A stretch of 64,000 nt of DNA from Nonomuraea roseoviolacea subsp. carminata (GTDB lineage: Bacteria > Actinomycetota > Actinomycetes > Streptosporangiales > Streptosporangiaceae): assembly GCF_024172185.1 (NCBI RefSeq), contig NZ_JAMZEC010000001.1:4856001-4920000 (forward strand). Reading direction: 5' to 3'. This document shows positions 14,647-22,773 of this stretch, piece by piece. The position numbers and the translations under genes are program-made. The notes under the pieces were generated by a model. It saw only the letters and a list, made by a program, of their open reading frames with translations, was not told the origin of the DNA and ran no database searches. Within the stretch, counting starts at the first letter, position 1; each line of letters opens with the position of its first letter.

Positions 14647-16197
14647 ATGGGCGATCTGTACGTCCCGCTGGACCATGAGCGGGGCGGCGTGGCCGCGCAG
14701 GTGGCCTCCGGCCTGCGCGAGGCGGTCTGCTCGGGCCGCCTGGCCCCCGGCGACCGCCTGCCGTCCAGCCGCGACCTGGCCGCCGACCTCGGGGTGTCGC
14801 GCGGGGTGGTGGTCGAGGCGTACGAGCAGCTCGTCGCGGAGGGCTTCCTCGTCTCGCGGGTCGGCTCGGGCACCCGCGTGGCCCCCGCCGCCACCCGCGC
14901 CCGCCCGGCCACGGCGGAGATCCCGGAGTCGTACTGCCACTACCAGAGCCGGGCGACCTCGCCCGATCTCGGCCACTTCCCGCGCGAGCGCTGGCTGGCG
15001 GCCCTGCGGCACGCCCTGAACACCATCCCGTCCGACGCCCTCGACTACGGCGACCCGGCCGGCGTCCCGGAGCTGCGCGAGGAGCTGGCCGGCTACCTGC
15101 GGCGGGTGCGCGCCGCCGACGTGGACCCGGCGAATCTCATCATCGTGGGCGGCGTCGCCCAGGGCCTCAGCCTGGTCATCCACGTCCTCGCCGAACGCGA
15201 CCGCCGCCTCGGGACGGCCGACAGGGGCGGCCGACCCGGGACGCCGGCAACGGCCGACAGGGGCGCCCGGCTCGGGACGTCCGGAACGGCTGCCCGGCCT
15301 GGGACGTCCGGAACCGCCGCCTGGCCTGGGACGTCCGGAACGGCCGGCCGGCGCAGGCAGGGGGGACGCGATGGCCGGATCGGGCTGGCCGTGGAGGACC
15401 CGACCAGCCAGCGGCAGATCCCCCTGCTGCGCCGCGCCGGGGCGGACCCGCTGCCCGTGCCCGTAGACGGGCGCGGCCTCGACGTGGCGGCGCTGCGCGA
15501 CCACCCGGCCCGGGCCGTGCTGGTCACCCCCGCTCACCAGTACCCGACGGGCGTGGTGCTCTCGCCCGGCCGGCGGGCCGCGCTCGTCGAGTGGGCGCGC
15601 GAGGCCGACGCGATCGTGCTGGAGGACGACTACGACGCCGAGTTCCGCTACGACCGCGACCCGGTGGGCTGCCTGCAGGGGCTCGCCCCGGACCGCGTGG
15701 TGCTGGTGGGCAGCGTGAGCAAGGCGCTGGCGCCGGGGCTGCGGCTCGGCTGGGTCGTGGCACCGCCCGCGCTGGCGGGGGCGATCCGGCTGGCGCGCGG
15801 GGAGTTCGACCTCGGCTCGCCGGTGGTCGAGCAGTACGCGCTGGCCGCCTTCCTGCGCGACGGCGGCTACGACCGGCACCTGCGGCGCATGCGCCGGGAG
15901 TACCGGCGGCGCAGGGACGCCCTGGTCAGGGCGCTGGCCGAGCACCTGCCGGAGGTCCGGGTCCGGGGGATCGAGGCGGGCCTGCACGTCCATCTCGACC
16001 TGCCGGCCGGCTGGGAGGAGGAGCGGGTGGTGGCGGCGGGGCGGGAACTGGGCCTCGCGATGGAGGCCGTGGGCCCGATGCGCTTCGCGCCGGGCCGCCC
16101 GGCGGTGGCGGCGGGGTTCTCCCGGCTGCCGGTCCACCGGGCGGCCGAGGCCGTACGAGGACTGAAGGCCCGGATGTCAGGAGGGACCGCGGACTGA
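14647..16197 (+). CDS. MocR-family (GntR plus aminotransferase-like) regulator
   Basis: The 516-residue protein has an N-terminal GntR winged helix (about 10-75: LREAVCSGRLAPGDRLPSSR, then LGVSRGVVVEAYEQL) and a class I aminotransferase-like domain. The PLP lysine lies in VSKALAPGLRLGW (about 357-369), after LEDDYDAEFRY. MocR proteins use PLP as effector and regulate neighbouring genes, here probably the EamA exporter. An insertion of five 9- to 12-residue repeats (about 189-236, GTSGTAARP units) interrupts the aminotransferase domain before the GRIGLAVEDPT strand, where homologues would have a short loop. Confidence 0.9.
   Translation: MGDLYVPLDHERGGVAAQVASGLREAVCSGRLAPGDRLPSSRDLAADLGVSRGVVVEAYEQLVAEGFLVSRVGSGTRVAPAATRARPATAEIPESYCHYQSRATSPDLGHFPRERWLAALRHALNTIPSDALDYGDPAGVPELREELAGYLRRVRAADVDPANLIIVGGVAQGLSLVIHVLAERDRRLGTADRGGRPGTPATADRGARLGTSGTAARPGTSGTAAWPGTSGTAGRRRQGGRDGRIGLAVEDPTSQRQIPLLRRAGADPLPVPVDGRGLDVAALRDHPARAVLVTPAHQYPTGVVLSPGRRAALVEWAREADAIVLEDDYDAEFRYDRDPVGCLQGLAPDRVVLVGSVSKALAPGLRLGWVVAPPALAGAIRLARGEFDLGSPVVEQYALAAFLRDGGYDRHLRRMRREYRRRRDALVRALAEHLPEVRVRGIEAGLHVHLDLPAGWEEERVVAAGRELGLAMEAVGPMRFAPGRPAVAAGFSRLPVHRAAEAVRGLKARMSGGTAD
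15211..15354 (+). repeat. In-frame 27-bp minisatellite inside the MocR gene
   Basis: Five units start with GGGACG: 27, 36, 27, 27 and 27 bp. The last three share GGGACGTCCGGAAC almost exactly. All lengths are multiples of 9, so the reading frame is kept and the product gains GTSGTAARP-like repeats. Confidence 0.8.
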
Positions 16198-16200
16198 GGC

Positions 16201-16270
16201 GCGGGCCGCGAGAGACAGCGGGCCGCGGCGCCGGGCCGCGAGAGACAGCGGGCCGAGGCGCCGGGCCGCG
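16201..16270. repeat. 30-bp tandem repeat between MocR and MFS genes
   Basis: About 2.3 copies of a GGGCCGCGAGAGACAGCGGG-containing 30-bp unit lie between two convergent genes. No coding function is seen. It is a GC-rich minisatellite that may have arisen by slippage. Confidence 0.6.
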
Positions 16271-16292
16271 GCCTCTACCGCGGACTGAGGCC

Positions 16293-17450
16293 TCAGGCCG
16301 CCGCCTTGACCGCGGGCTCGAACCCCCTGGCCAGCACGATGATCACGGCGGCCAGTACGAGCGGCGCCGCGAACGCGATCCGCATGTCGAAGGAGTCGGC
16401 CAGCGCGCCCACCAGCGCCGCGCCGACGATGAAGCCCACGTAGTTGAACAGGTTGACCCGGGCGATGGCCACGCCCGTGCCCGCCGGGTCCAGCCGTCCC
16501 GCCGCCGAGAACGACTGCGGCGCCACCACCGACAGACCCACGCCGGTCAGCCCGAACGCCACGATGGCCAGCGGCTGGCTGGGCGCGAGCACGATGCCGA
16601 CGAACCCGAGCGTCGCGATGGCCCCGCCGATCCGCACGATCGCCGCCGAACCGTACCGGCGCACCGCGAGGTCGCCGCCGAGCCGCACGGCCAGGGTCGT
16701 GGCCTGGTAGGCGGCGTAGGCCAGCGGGACCACGCCCGGGGAGGCGGACAGGACGTCCTTCATGAAGACCGTGCTGAAGTTGGAGACCGCGGCGTCGCCG
16801 ACGTACAGGAAGCCCATCGCCAGGCAGAGCGGGATGATCGGCCGCCACGGGAACCGGGCGCCGGCCGCCGCCTCCGCGTGCTCGACCTTCTCCTCCTCGG
16901 CCGTGCAGAGCCGCGGCCCGGCGTAGAGCGAGGCCGCCACCGCCAGCACCATCGGCACGCTCATGACGACCCCGAGGTCGAGGCCCGACGCGGCCGACGC
17001 CCACAGCGCGCCGAACAGGCTGAACACGCTCCACACGCAGTGGAAGCCGTTGAGCACGGCCCGGCCGTACCTGCGCTCGACCGCGACGCCCTGCATGTTG
17101 ATGCCCGCGTCGACCGCGCCGACCGCCAGCCCGAACACCAGCAGCGCGACCACCAGCACCGGCACGTTCGGAGCGAATCCGGCGAGCACCACGCCCGCGG
17201 CCACGGTCGGCTGCGCGGCCCGCAGCAGCGGCTTGCTGCCCTGCCGGGCGGCGTAGGAGCCGGCGGCCACGCTGCCGACGCCCGCGAAGACGGGGACGAC
17301 GAGCAGGAGCAGGGTCAGCGTGCCCTCGTCGAGGCCGTGCCGGTTCTGCAGGTTGGCGACCTGTGTGAGCAGGGTCGCGAACGACAGTCCCTGCACGGCG
17401 TAGGCGACGTACGTGGCGATGCGGGCCTGGAAATCACGGGGGGTCGGCAC
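16293..17450 (-). CDS. MFS transporter
   Basis: The 385-residue protein has about twelve hydrophobic helices with a central cytoplasmic loop rich in Glu (TAEEEKVEHAEAAAGARF). GSYAARQGSKPLLRA, between helices 2 and 3, is the position of the MFS loop motif. It resembles the FucP/YbjJ-like sugar or drug permeases (AVGAVDAGINMQGVAVERRYGR, then LNGFHCVWSVFSLFGAL). It is probably a proton-coupled importer or exporter of unknown substrate and stands alone between convergent and co-directional neighbours. Confidence 0.87.
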   Translation of the reverse strand: MPTPRDFQARIATYVAYAVQGLSFATLLTQVANLQNRHGLDEGTLTLLLLVVPVFAGVGSVAAGSYAARQGSKPLLRAAQPTVAAGVVLAGFAPNVPVLVVALLVFGLAVGAVDAGINMQGVAVERRYGRAVLNGFHCVWSVFSLFGALWASAASGLDLGVVMSVPMVLAVAASLYAGPRLCTAEEEKVEHAEAAAGARFPWRPIIPLCLAMGFLYVGDAAVSNFSTVFMKDVLSASPGVVPLAYAAYQATTLAVRLGGDLAVRRYGSAAIVRIGGAIATLGFVGIVLAPSQPLAIVAFGLTGVGLSVVAPQSFSAAGRLDPAGTGVAIARVNLFNYVGFIVGAALVGALADSFDMRIAFAAPLVLAAVIIVLARGFEPAVKAAA

Positions 17451-17471
17451 GGAGGCCTCCAGGTGGGGGGT

Positions 17472-18020
17472 TCAGCAAACGTGAGGCGCGGTCAGGTTAG
17501 CGTTCGACCGGCCCTTTCGCCAGGGCGCACACACCCAGCGCCACCACGGCCGCCACCTCGGTGACCGCCAGACCGCGTTCCACCAGGGCCGGGCGATGAC
17601 CAGCGCCGCCACCGGCAGGCTGAGGAACGCCACCAGGCTCCCCACCCGGTGGATGCTGCCGCTCAGGCTCGGGCCGACCGACCAGTCGTGCTTGGGGAAC
17701 CAGGCCGTCACCAGCAGCCCCGCGCTCCACGCCATCAGCGCCAGCGTGCCGAACGCGCCCGCGAGCCGGGTGCGGGCCAGCGCGACCCCGATGGCCGCCG
17801 ACCCCGCCGCGAGCAGCGCGACGCCGAGCCCGAAGATCCAGCCGTACGTGCCGAGGCCGTGCTCGCTGATGGTCCTGCGCAGCGGGTTGACCTCGCCCGT
17901 CCCGGCCCCGGCCAGGTCCAGGCCGGCCACCACCGCCACACCGGCGCCCACCGCGCCGAGCCCCCATCGCGCCGCCTGCCGCACCAGCCGCCCGCCTCTC
18001 CGCGCCACCCCCCCGGTCAA
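17472..18020 (-). CDS. DUF998-like membrane protein, probable frameshift near its end
   Basis: This frame gives 182 residues with four or five hydrophobic helices and the motif NPLRRTISEHGLG, as in DUF998 proteins. After LVIARPWW the frame turns into a non-membrane Arg/Trp-rich tail (WRSPRWRPWWRWVC). The neighbouring frame from about 17592 reads LVERGLAVTEVAAVVALGVC with ALAKGPVER to a stop at 17497. That supplies the missing last helix. A single-base indel near 17588-17593 is the simplest explanation, either a real lesion or a sequencing error. Confidence 0.65.
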   Translation of the reverse strand: MTGGVARRGGRLVRQAARWGLGAVGAGVAVVAGLDLAGAGTGEVNPLRRTISEHGLGTYGWIFGLGVALLAAGSAAIGVALARTRLAGAFGTLALMAWSAGLLVTAWFPKHDWSVGPSLSGSIHRVGSLVAFLSLPVAALVIARPWWNAVWRSPRWRPWWRWVCAPWRKGRSNANLTAPHVC

Positions 18021-18152
18021 CGGGCGGGCACGCCGGTGGATTCCGCCCTTGGCCGCCCATGACCGTACGAAACCAGGACTCGTACGGACTCGTCACCTTG
18101 GCCGGACCCGCGGAGGCCAGCACGCGGGCCCCGCGCCGGATATCGTCGAGAC

Positions 18153-18800
18153 GTGAACGAGCGCCCGGGAGCCTGGCTGCCCCGCCTGCAGGAGGTCGGC
18201 GAGCGACTGGCCGAGGAGTGGATCAGCGCCCGGCGCCCCGCCCGGCCCGACACCCCCCAGCCACAGGAGCTGCGCGCCTCCGACGACGACCGCGAACGCG
18301 TCGCGCAGGTGCTCCAGGACGCCCACGCCGACGGCCGGATCACCCTGGAGGAGCTGGAGGAGCGGCTCGGGGTCCTCTACTCCGCCCGCACTCTCGGCGA
18401 CCTCGTGGACCTCACCGCCGACCTGCTCCCGGCCGACGAGCAGCCGCTGCGGCTCGACGGCCGGCCCGTGTCGGCGTTCTTCAAGCAGGAGCAGCGCGGC
18501 GGGCGCTGGGTGGTGCCGGCCGAGCTGGACGTGACCGCCATGTTCGGCACGACCAAGCTCGACCTGCGCGACGCCATCCTCCAGAACCGGCGCATCGTGA
18601 TCAACGCCACGCTCGTCTTCGGCGGGCTGGAGATCCACGTGCCGGAGGACCTGGAGGTCATCCGGGTGACCAAGGACAAGACCGTACGGCTGACCAAGCA
18701 GCCGACCGAGCCGGGCGCGCCCGTGGTCGAGGTGCGCACCACCAACTTCGCCGGCGAGGTCAAGGTCAAGGAACCACCCCGCCGCAAGCGCCGCCGCTGA
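18153..18800 (+). CDS. DUF1707 (SHOCT-like) and LiaF-like domain protein
   Basis: The 215-residue protein has a DUF1707 domain at about 40-92 (LRASDDDRERVAQVLQDA, DGRITLEELEERLGVLYSART, DLVDLTADL) and a beta-helical cell-wall-stress domain at about 120-200 (DVTAMFGTTKLDLRDA, FGGLEIHVPEDLEV). The second part resembles the C-terminus of LiaF/VraT-type proteins. No membrane helix is seen, so it probably acts at the inner face of the membrane or in the cytoplasm. The tail is basic (PPRRKRRR). The start is GTG; the upstream gene is divergent. Function is not established for this architecture. Confidence 0.8.
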   Translation: MNERPGAWLPRLQEVGERLAEEWISARRPARPDTPQPQELRASDDDRERVAQVLQDAHADGRITLEELEERLGVLYSARTLGDLVDLTADLLPADEQPLRLDGRPVSAFFKQEQRGGRWVVPAELDVTAMFGTTKLDLRDAILQNRRIVINATLVFGGLEIHVPEDLEVIRVTKDKTVRLTKQPTEPGAPVVEVRTTNFAGEVKVKEPPRRKRRR

Positions 18801-18801
18801 C

Positions 18802-19836
18802 TCAGCCGGCGGTGTCGAAGTTGATCGCGCTGTAGGCCCGCAGCTTCCAGAGCTGGTGCTCGCTGTCGACCTTGCGGATCGTGCCCGAGCGCCCGCGCAT
18901 GACCAGCGAGCTGGTCATCGCCACGCCCTTGCCGTAACGCACGCCCTGCATCAGCTCGCCCTGCGTGATGCCGGTCGCGGCGAAGAACACGTCGTCGGAG
19001 CGGACCAGGTCGTTGGTGGTGAGCACCTTGTCGAGGTCGTGCCCGGCGTCGACGGCCCGCCCGCGCTCGGCGTCGTCGCGCGGCCACAGCTTGCCCTGGA
19101 TGACCCCGCCCAGGCACTTGAGCGCGCACGCCGCGACGATGCCCTCGGGGGTGCCGCCGATGCCCATCATCAGGTCGATGCCCGTGCCGACGCGGCCGGC
19201 CATGATGGCGCCCGCCACGTCGCCGTCCACGATGAACTTGATGCGCGCCCCGGTCTCCCTGATCTCCTTGACGAGCTGCTCGTGCCGCGGCCGGTCGAGC
19301 ACCACGACCGTGACGTCGGAGGCCGAGCAGCCCTTGGCCCGGGCCACCGCCGCGATGTTGGCCGCGACCGGCGCCTCGATGTCCACCACGTCGGCCGCCT
19401 CCGGCCCGGTGACCAGCTTCTCCATGTAGAAGACGGCAGACGGGTCGTACATCGAGCCGCGCTCGCTCACCGCGATCACCGACACGGCGTCGGGCATGCC
19501 GAGCGCCGTCAGCCGGGTGCCGTCGATGGGGTCGACGGCCACGTCGCAGTCGGGCCCGCTGCCGTCGCCGACGTGCTCGCCGTTAAACAGCATGGGGGCG
19601 TCGTCCTTCTCGCCCTCGCCGATGACGACGACGCCGTTCATGGACACCGTGTTGATCAGCTGGCGCATCGCGTTGACCGCGGCGCCGTCCGCCCCGTTCT
19701 TGTCACCCCGCCCGACCCAGCGGGCGGCGGCCATCGCGGCCGCCTCGGTGACGCGTACCAGCTCCAGGGCGAGGTTGCGGTCGGGGGCGTGCTCGCCCGT
19801 CGCCAGCGCTGGGGGTACGGACGTCTGATCGGACAT
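18802..19836 (-). CDS. glpX: Class II fructose-1,6-bisphosphatase
   Basis: The 344-residue protein hydrolyses fructose 1,6-bisphosphate in gluconeogenesis. GlpX motifs are clear: GVVVIGEGEKDDAPML, VAVDPIDGTRL (metal-binding Asp/Glu), GIDLMMGIGGTPEGI and WPRDDAERGRA. The ATG after AAAGGAGG is the start; the longer frame upstream lacks a ribosome-binding site. Many actinobacteria rely on GlpX as their main FBPase. It converges on the DUF1707 gene with almost no gap and is divergent from a TetR gene. Confidence 0.96.
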   Translation of the reverse strand: MSDQTSVPPALATGEHAPDRNLALELVRVTEAAAMAAARWVGRGDKNGADGAAVNAMRQLINTVSMNGVVVIGEGEKDDAPMLFNGEHVGDGSGPDCDVAVDPIDGTRLTALGMPDAVSVIAVSERGSMYDPSAVFYMEKLVTGPEAADVVDIEAPVAANIAAVARAKGCSASDVTVVVLDRPRHEQLVKEIRETGARIKFIVDGDVAGAIMAGRVGTGIDLMMGIGGTPEGIVAACALKCLGGVIQGKLWPRDDAERGRAVDAGHDLDKVLTTNDLVRSDDVFFAATGITQGELMQGVRYGKGVAMTSSLVMRGRSGTIRKVDSEHQLWKLRAYSAINFDTAG

Positions 19837-20022
19837 GATGGCGGGCCCTCCTTTGGACAACTGAGTCGATGGTAGTTGCGTACCCAAGGTCAACCCAGAA
19901 ATGGGTGCGCCCATCGTCCTCGGGTCGCCCGCGCGGTGCCGAGCCGTCCCCGAGGCCACGTCCGTGTACCCCGGCCGGGCGGATGCCGGTTGCCCATGTA
20001 TCCCCGGACAGCGGAGGATAAT

Positions 20023-20643
20023 GTGCCTGCCATGAGCAGCGATGTGGAACAGCCGGTCACAGCCCGCACCTCCGAGCGGGGCGCGGCCACGCGCACCGCG
20101 CTACTCAAGGCCGCCAAGGAGGTCTTCGTCTCCAAGGGCTTCGCCGAGGCCGGCGTCACCGACGTCGTGGGCCGGGCCGAGGCCAGCGTGGGCAGCCTCT
20201 ACCACCACTTCTCCGGCAAGGCCGACCTCTACCTCACGCTGTTCGAGGAGTTCCAGGCCAAGCAGGCCCAGCGCACCAGCCAGGCCGCGCGCGAGGCGCG
20301 CGCCGAGGGCGAGAGCGACCCGATGAAGGTGTTCATCCGCGCGGCCCGGGCCTACCTCGACGGGTGCCTGGAGGAGCGGGAGGTGGCGGCGCTGTTCCTG
20401 CGCGGCGACGGGCCGCCCGGCTTCGAGGTGGTCATGCGCGACCGGCTGCGCAAGTGGGCCGAGCGCAACGCCGCCCTGTTCGACGACGACGAGGGCGCGC
20501 TGGTCGTGGTGATCACGGGCGCGCTCGCGGCGGCGGTGTCGGAGGTCGTGCGCACCGGTGACCGCGACCTGGCCGAGGACGTGCTCGCGATCATCGGTCA
20601 GATCCGACCGGCCGCTTCGGCGACCGGCGCGGCCGGCGGGTAA
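20023..20643 (+). CDS. TetR-family regulator
   Basis: The product has an N-terminal TetR helix-turn-helix (TRTALLKAAKEVFVSKGFAE, then GVTDVVGRAEASVGSLYHHF) and a helical ligand domain of about 140 residues. GTG is chosen because GGAGG lies 5 bases before it; ATG three codons later (MSSDVEQ) is the alternative but is 14 bases from the ribosome-binding site. It lies 11 bp upstream of a DUF4245 gene and is divergent from glpX; either could be its target. The ligand is unknown. Confidence 0.88.
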   Translation: MPAMSSDVEQPVTARTSERGAATRTALLKAAKEVFVSKGFAEAGVTDVVGRAEASVGSLYHHFSGKADLYLTLFEEFQAKQAQRTSQAAREARAEGESDPMKVFIRAARAYLDGCLEEREVAALFLRGDGPPGFEVVMRDRLRKWAERNAALFDDDEGALVVVITGALAAAVSEVVRTGDRDLAEDVLAIIGQIRPAASATGAAGG

Positions 20644-20654
20644 TCTCGCCAGGT

Positions 20655-21185
20655 GTGCGACGGTTCACTGAGGGGTTCTACGGCTACGCGGTAGCGCTGT
20701 TCGTCTGCCTGGGGGCGGCGGGCCTGTTCCTGCTGGTCGCACCGCAGGGCCGCGAGGAGCACATCCCCCGGCGCGACTACTCGATCACCGTCGCCAACTT
20801 CGGCCGCACCGTGCCGTACCAGGTGTGGGCCCCCCAGCAGGACCCGGCCGGCTGGATCCCCAACAGCAACCGCATCGCCAAGGGGGAGAACGGCGCGCAG
20901 GTCCTCTCCATCGGCTACGCCACCGCCAAGCGCGAGCACGCCATGCTGCTGCAGAGCGACGAGAAGCCGGCGGCCGGGTTCGCCAGCCGCATGGCCAACA
21001 CCGACAAGGCGATCGGCGGCCAGCAGGTCGCGGGGCAGACGTGGGAGCGCCGCTACCGCGAGGACAAGAAGCAGCGGACGCTGGTGCGCGTCCTGCCGGA
21101 CGTGACGCTGGTGGTCACGGGCACGGCCGACTGGCCCGAGCTCGGCGAGCTGGCGGCCACGCTCCAGCAGCGCCCGAAGAGCTGA
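20655..21185 (+). CDS. DUF4245 family membrane-anchored protein
   Basis: The 176-residue protein has one N-terminal membrane helix (about 8-32: YGYAVALFVCLGAAGLFLLV) and an extracytoplasmic domain with PRRDYSITVANFGRTVPYQV and a W-rich NPAGWIP-like strand, the DUF4245 pattern. DUF4245 genes are conserved next to xseB and glpX in actinomycetes, as here. The GTG start lies close to the TetR stop, so the two may be co-transcribed. The biochemical function is unknown. Confidence 0.85.
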   Translation: MRRFTEGFYGYAVALFVCLGAAGLFLLVAPQGREEHIPRRDYSITVANFGRTVPYQVWAPQQDPAGWIPNSNRIAKGENGAQVLSIGYATAKREHAMLLQSDEKPAAGFASRMANTDKAIGGQQVAGQTWERRYREDKKQRTLVRVLPDVTLVVTGTADWPELGELAATLQQRPKS

Positions 21186-21244
21186 CTTCCGGACGCGCCG
21201 AGGTGATGGCAGCGCCCGCGTTCCCGTGACTCTAGGGTGGTGAC

Positions 21245-21481
21245 GTGGCAGACGAGAAGACGCCCTCATACGAGCAGGCCCGCGAGGAGCTGACCGAGGT
21301 GGTGCGCCGCCTGGAGACCGGCGGGCTCACCCTGGAGCAGTCGATCGAGCTGTGGGAGCGGGGCGAGAAGCTGGCCGCGATCTGCGAGGAGTGGCTGCAG
21401 GGGGCCAGGGTCAAGCTCGCCGCCGCGATGGCCCGTCGCACCGAGGCGGGCGCCGCCCGCGACGACGACGCCCCCTTCTGA
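21245..21481 (+). CDS. xseB: Exodeoxyribonuclease VII small subunit
   Basis: The 78-residue protein fits XseB: SYEQAREELTEVVRRLETGG, then LTLEQSIELWERGEKLAAIC and a short acidic tail. Several copies bind each XseA subunit and the complex degrades single-stranded DNA from both ends. The catalytic partner lies 1.3 kb away on the other strand rather than directly upstream, so the usual xseA-xseB operon is broken here. Confidence 0.93.
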   Translation: MADEKTPSYEQAREELTEVVRRLETGGLTLEQSIELWERGEKLAAICEEWLQGARVKLAAAMARRTEAGAARDDDAPF

Positions 21482-21545
21482 CTCCCGACTTCCGGCCTTA
21501 CGGCTCCCGACTTCGGGCTCGCGGCCTTCCGGCTCCCCGTGGTCG

Positions 21546-21959
21546 TCAGGCGGGCTGGAGGTCCAGGGCGACGACGGGGATGCGGCGCTCGGTCTTCTTC
21601 TGGTACTCGGCGAAACCCGGGGCCTGCTCCACCATCCGCGCGAAGAGCCGGTCGCGCTCCTCGCCCTCCACGACCTCCGCCTTGCCGTGGTACGTCTTGC
21701 TGCCGATCTCGGCGGTGATCTCGGGGTTGGCCACCAGGTTGTGGTACCAGGCGGGGTGGTGGTCGGCGCCCGCGTAGGACGCGATCACGATCACCCGCTC
21801 GCCGTCCTTCAGGTACATCACCGGCGTGGTGACCTGCTTGCCGCTCTTCCTGCCCGTGGTCGTCAGCAGCACCAGCGGGGCGCCCTCGAACATCCCGCCG
21901 ACCTTGCCGCCGTTGGCGCGGAACTCGTCGATCACCTGCTGGTTGAAATCGTTGGCCAT
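21546..21959 (-). CDS. Deazaflavin (F420)-dependent nitroreductase-like protein
   Basis: The 137-residue protein has the Ddn-type split-barrel pattern: ANDFNQQVIDEFRANGGKVG, then PLVLLTTTGRKSGKQVTTPV with MYLKDGERVIVIASYAG, and HPAWYHNLVANPEITAEIG. The family uses F420H2 for quinone or nitro-compound reduction in actinobacteria. It is divergent from a TetR regulator with palindromes in the gap, which suggests substrate-inducible expression. The ATG after the control region is used; 15 upstream codons belong to that region. Confidence 0.9.
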   Translation of the reverse strand: MANDFNQQVIDEFRANGGKVGGMFEGAPLVLLTTTGRKSGKQVTTPVMYLKDGERVIVIASYAGADHHPAWYHNLVANPEITAEIGSKTYHGKAEVVEGEERDRLFARMVEQAPGFAEYQKKTERRIPVVALDLQPA

Positions 21960-22009
21960 GGCCGTGCTCCTTGAACCGGAAACATCTCCGCTTGAGTGGA
22001 GCACAGCCT

Positions 22010-22044
22010 AAGCGGAGAAAATTCCGCTTACAAGCGGTTCCGCT
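22010..22044. promoter_or_regulatory. Operator-like palindromes between reductase and TetR genes
   Basis: AAGCGGA-N6-TCCGCTT (22010-22029) is followed by AGCGGTTCCGCT (22033-22044). A half-site TCCGCTT lies further left, near 21986. Repeated AGCGGA arms between divergent genes are a typical TetR operator arrangement. Confidence 0.6.
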
Positions 22045-22058
22045 GACAAGCCGGAGGT

Positions 22059-22703
22059 ATGCTCGGCGGCGTGTGCGGACGCGAGCTCCTGCCCGTCCTC
22101 GGGCAACCCCAGCCCGAACGCGCCGACGCCGCCCGCAACCGCCGGCGCATCATCGACGTCGCCTCCCGGCTCGTCGCCGAGCGCGGCGCCCACCAGCTCT
22201 CCCTGGACGAGGTCGCCCGCGAGGCCGGCGTCGGCGTCGGCACGGTCTACCGCCGCTTCGGCGACCGTACCGGGCTGGTGTTCGCGCTCATCGACGAGCA
22301 CGAGCGGCGCTTCCAGGCCGCGTTCATGACCGGGCCGCCGCCGGTCGGCCCCGGCGCGCCCCCGGAGGTGCGCCTGCGCGCCTTCCTGCGGGCGCTGGTG
22401 GACCGGACGGTGGCGCAGCAGGACATCTACCTGCTGCTCGACCTCGCGGCGGCCAAGGGACGGCACGGCGGGCCGTACCGGATCCACCACACGCACGTGG
22501 CGGCGCTGCTCGCCGAGGCGCGACCGGACATCGACGCGGCCTTCTTCGCCGACGCGCTGCTCGCCTCCGTCAACGTGCGCCTGATCCGCCACCAGCTCGA
22601 CGAGCGCGGCAGGTCGGTCGAGGAGGTCAAGTCGGGGCTCGACGCCCTGAGCGCGGCCGTCCTCCACGCCCCGCGGGGCGGGCGCCCCGGCGGGGAGGCG
22701 TAG
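22059..22703 (+). CDS. TetR-family regulator
   Basis: The 214-residue protein has a TetR DNA-binding domain (RRRIIDVASRLVAERGAHQL, then SLDEVAREAGVGVGTVYRRF) and a C-terminal domain with AQQDIYLLLDLAAAKGRHGG. It probably represses the divergent F420-dependent reductase gene and itself through the AGCGGA palindromes just upstream. ATG is very close to GGAGG (one base), so GTG at 22071 is a possible alternative start. Confidence 0.88.
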   Translation: MLGGVCGRELLPVLGQPQPERADAARNRRRIIDVASRLVAERGAHQLSLDEVAREAGVGVGTVYRRFGDRTGLVFALIDEHERRFQAAFMTGPPPVGPGAPPEVRLRAFLRALVDRTVAQQDIYLLLDLAAAKGRHGGPYRIHHTHVAALLAEARPDIDAAFFADALLASVNVRLIRHQLDERGRSVEEVKSGLDALSAAVLHAPRGGRPGGEA

Positions 22704-22773
22704 CGCCCGTCCTGGTCGGCGTCAGCTCTGGCTCGGGCGTCAGCCCTGACCGCGGTCAGCCCTGGCTCCGGCG
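22704..22773. repeat. Short GC-rich repeats after xseA
   Basis: CTGGTCGGCGTCAG and GGCTC(G/C)GGCGTCAG each occur twice in about 80 bp between the convergent TetR and xseA genes, running up to the xseA stop codon. They are probably slippage-derived; no other signal is seen. Confidence 0.5.
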
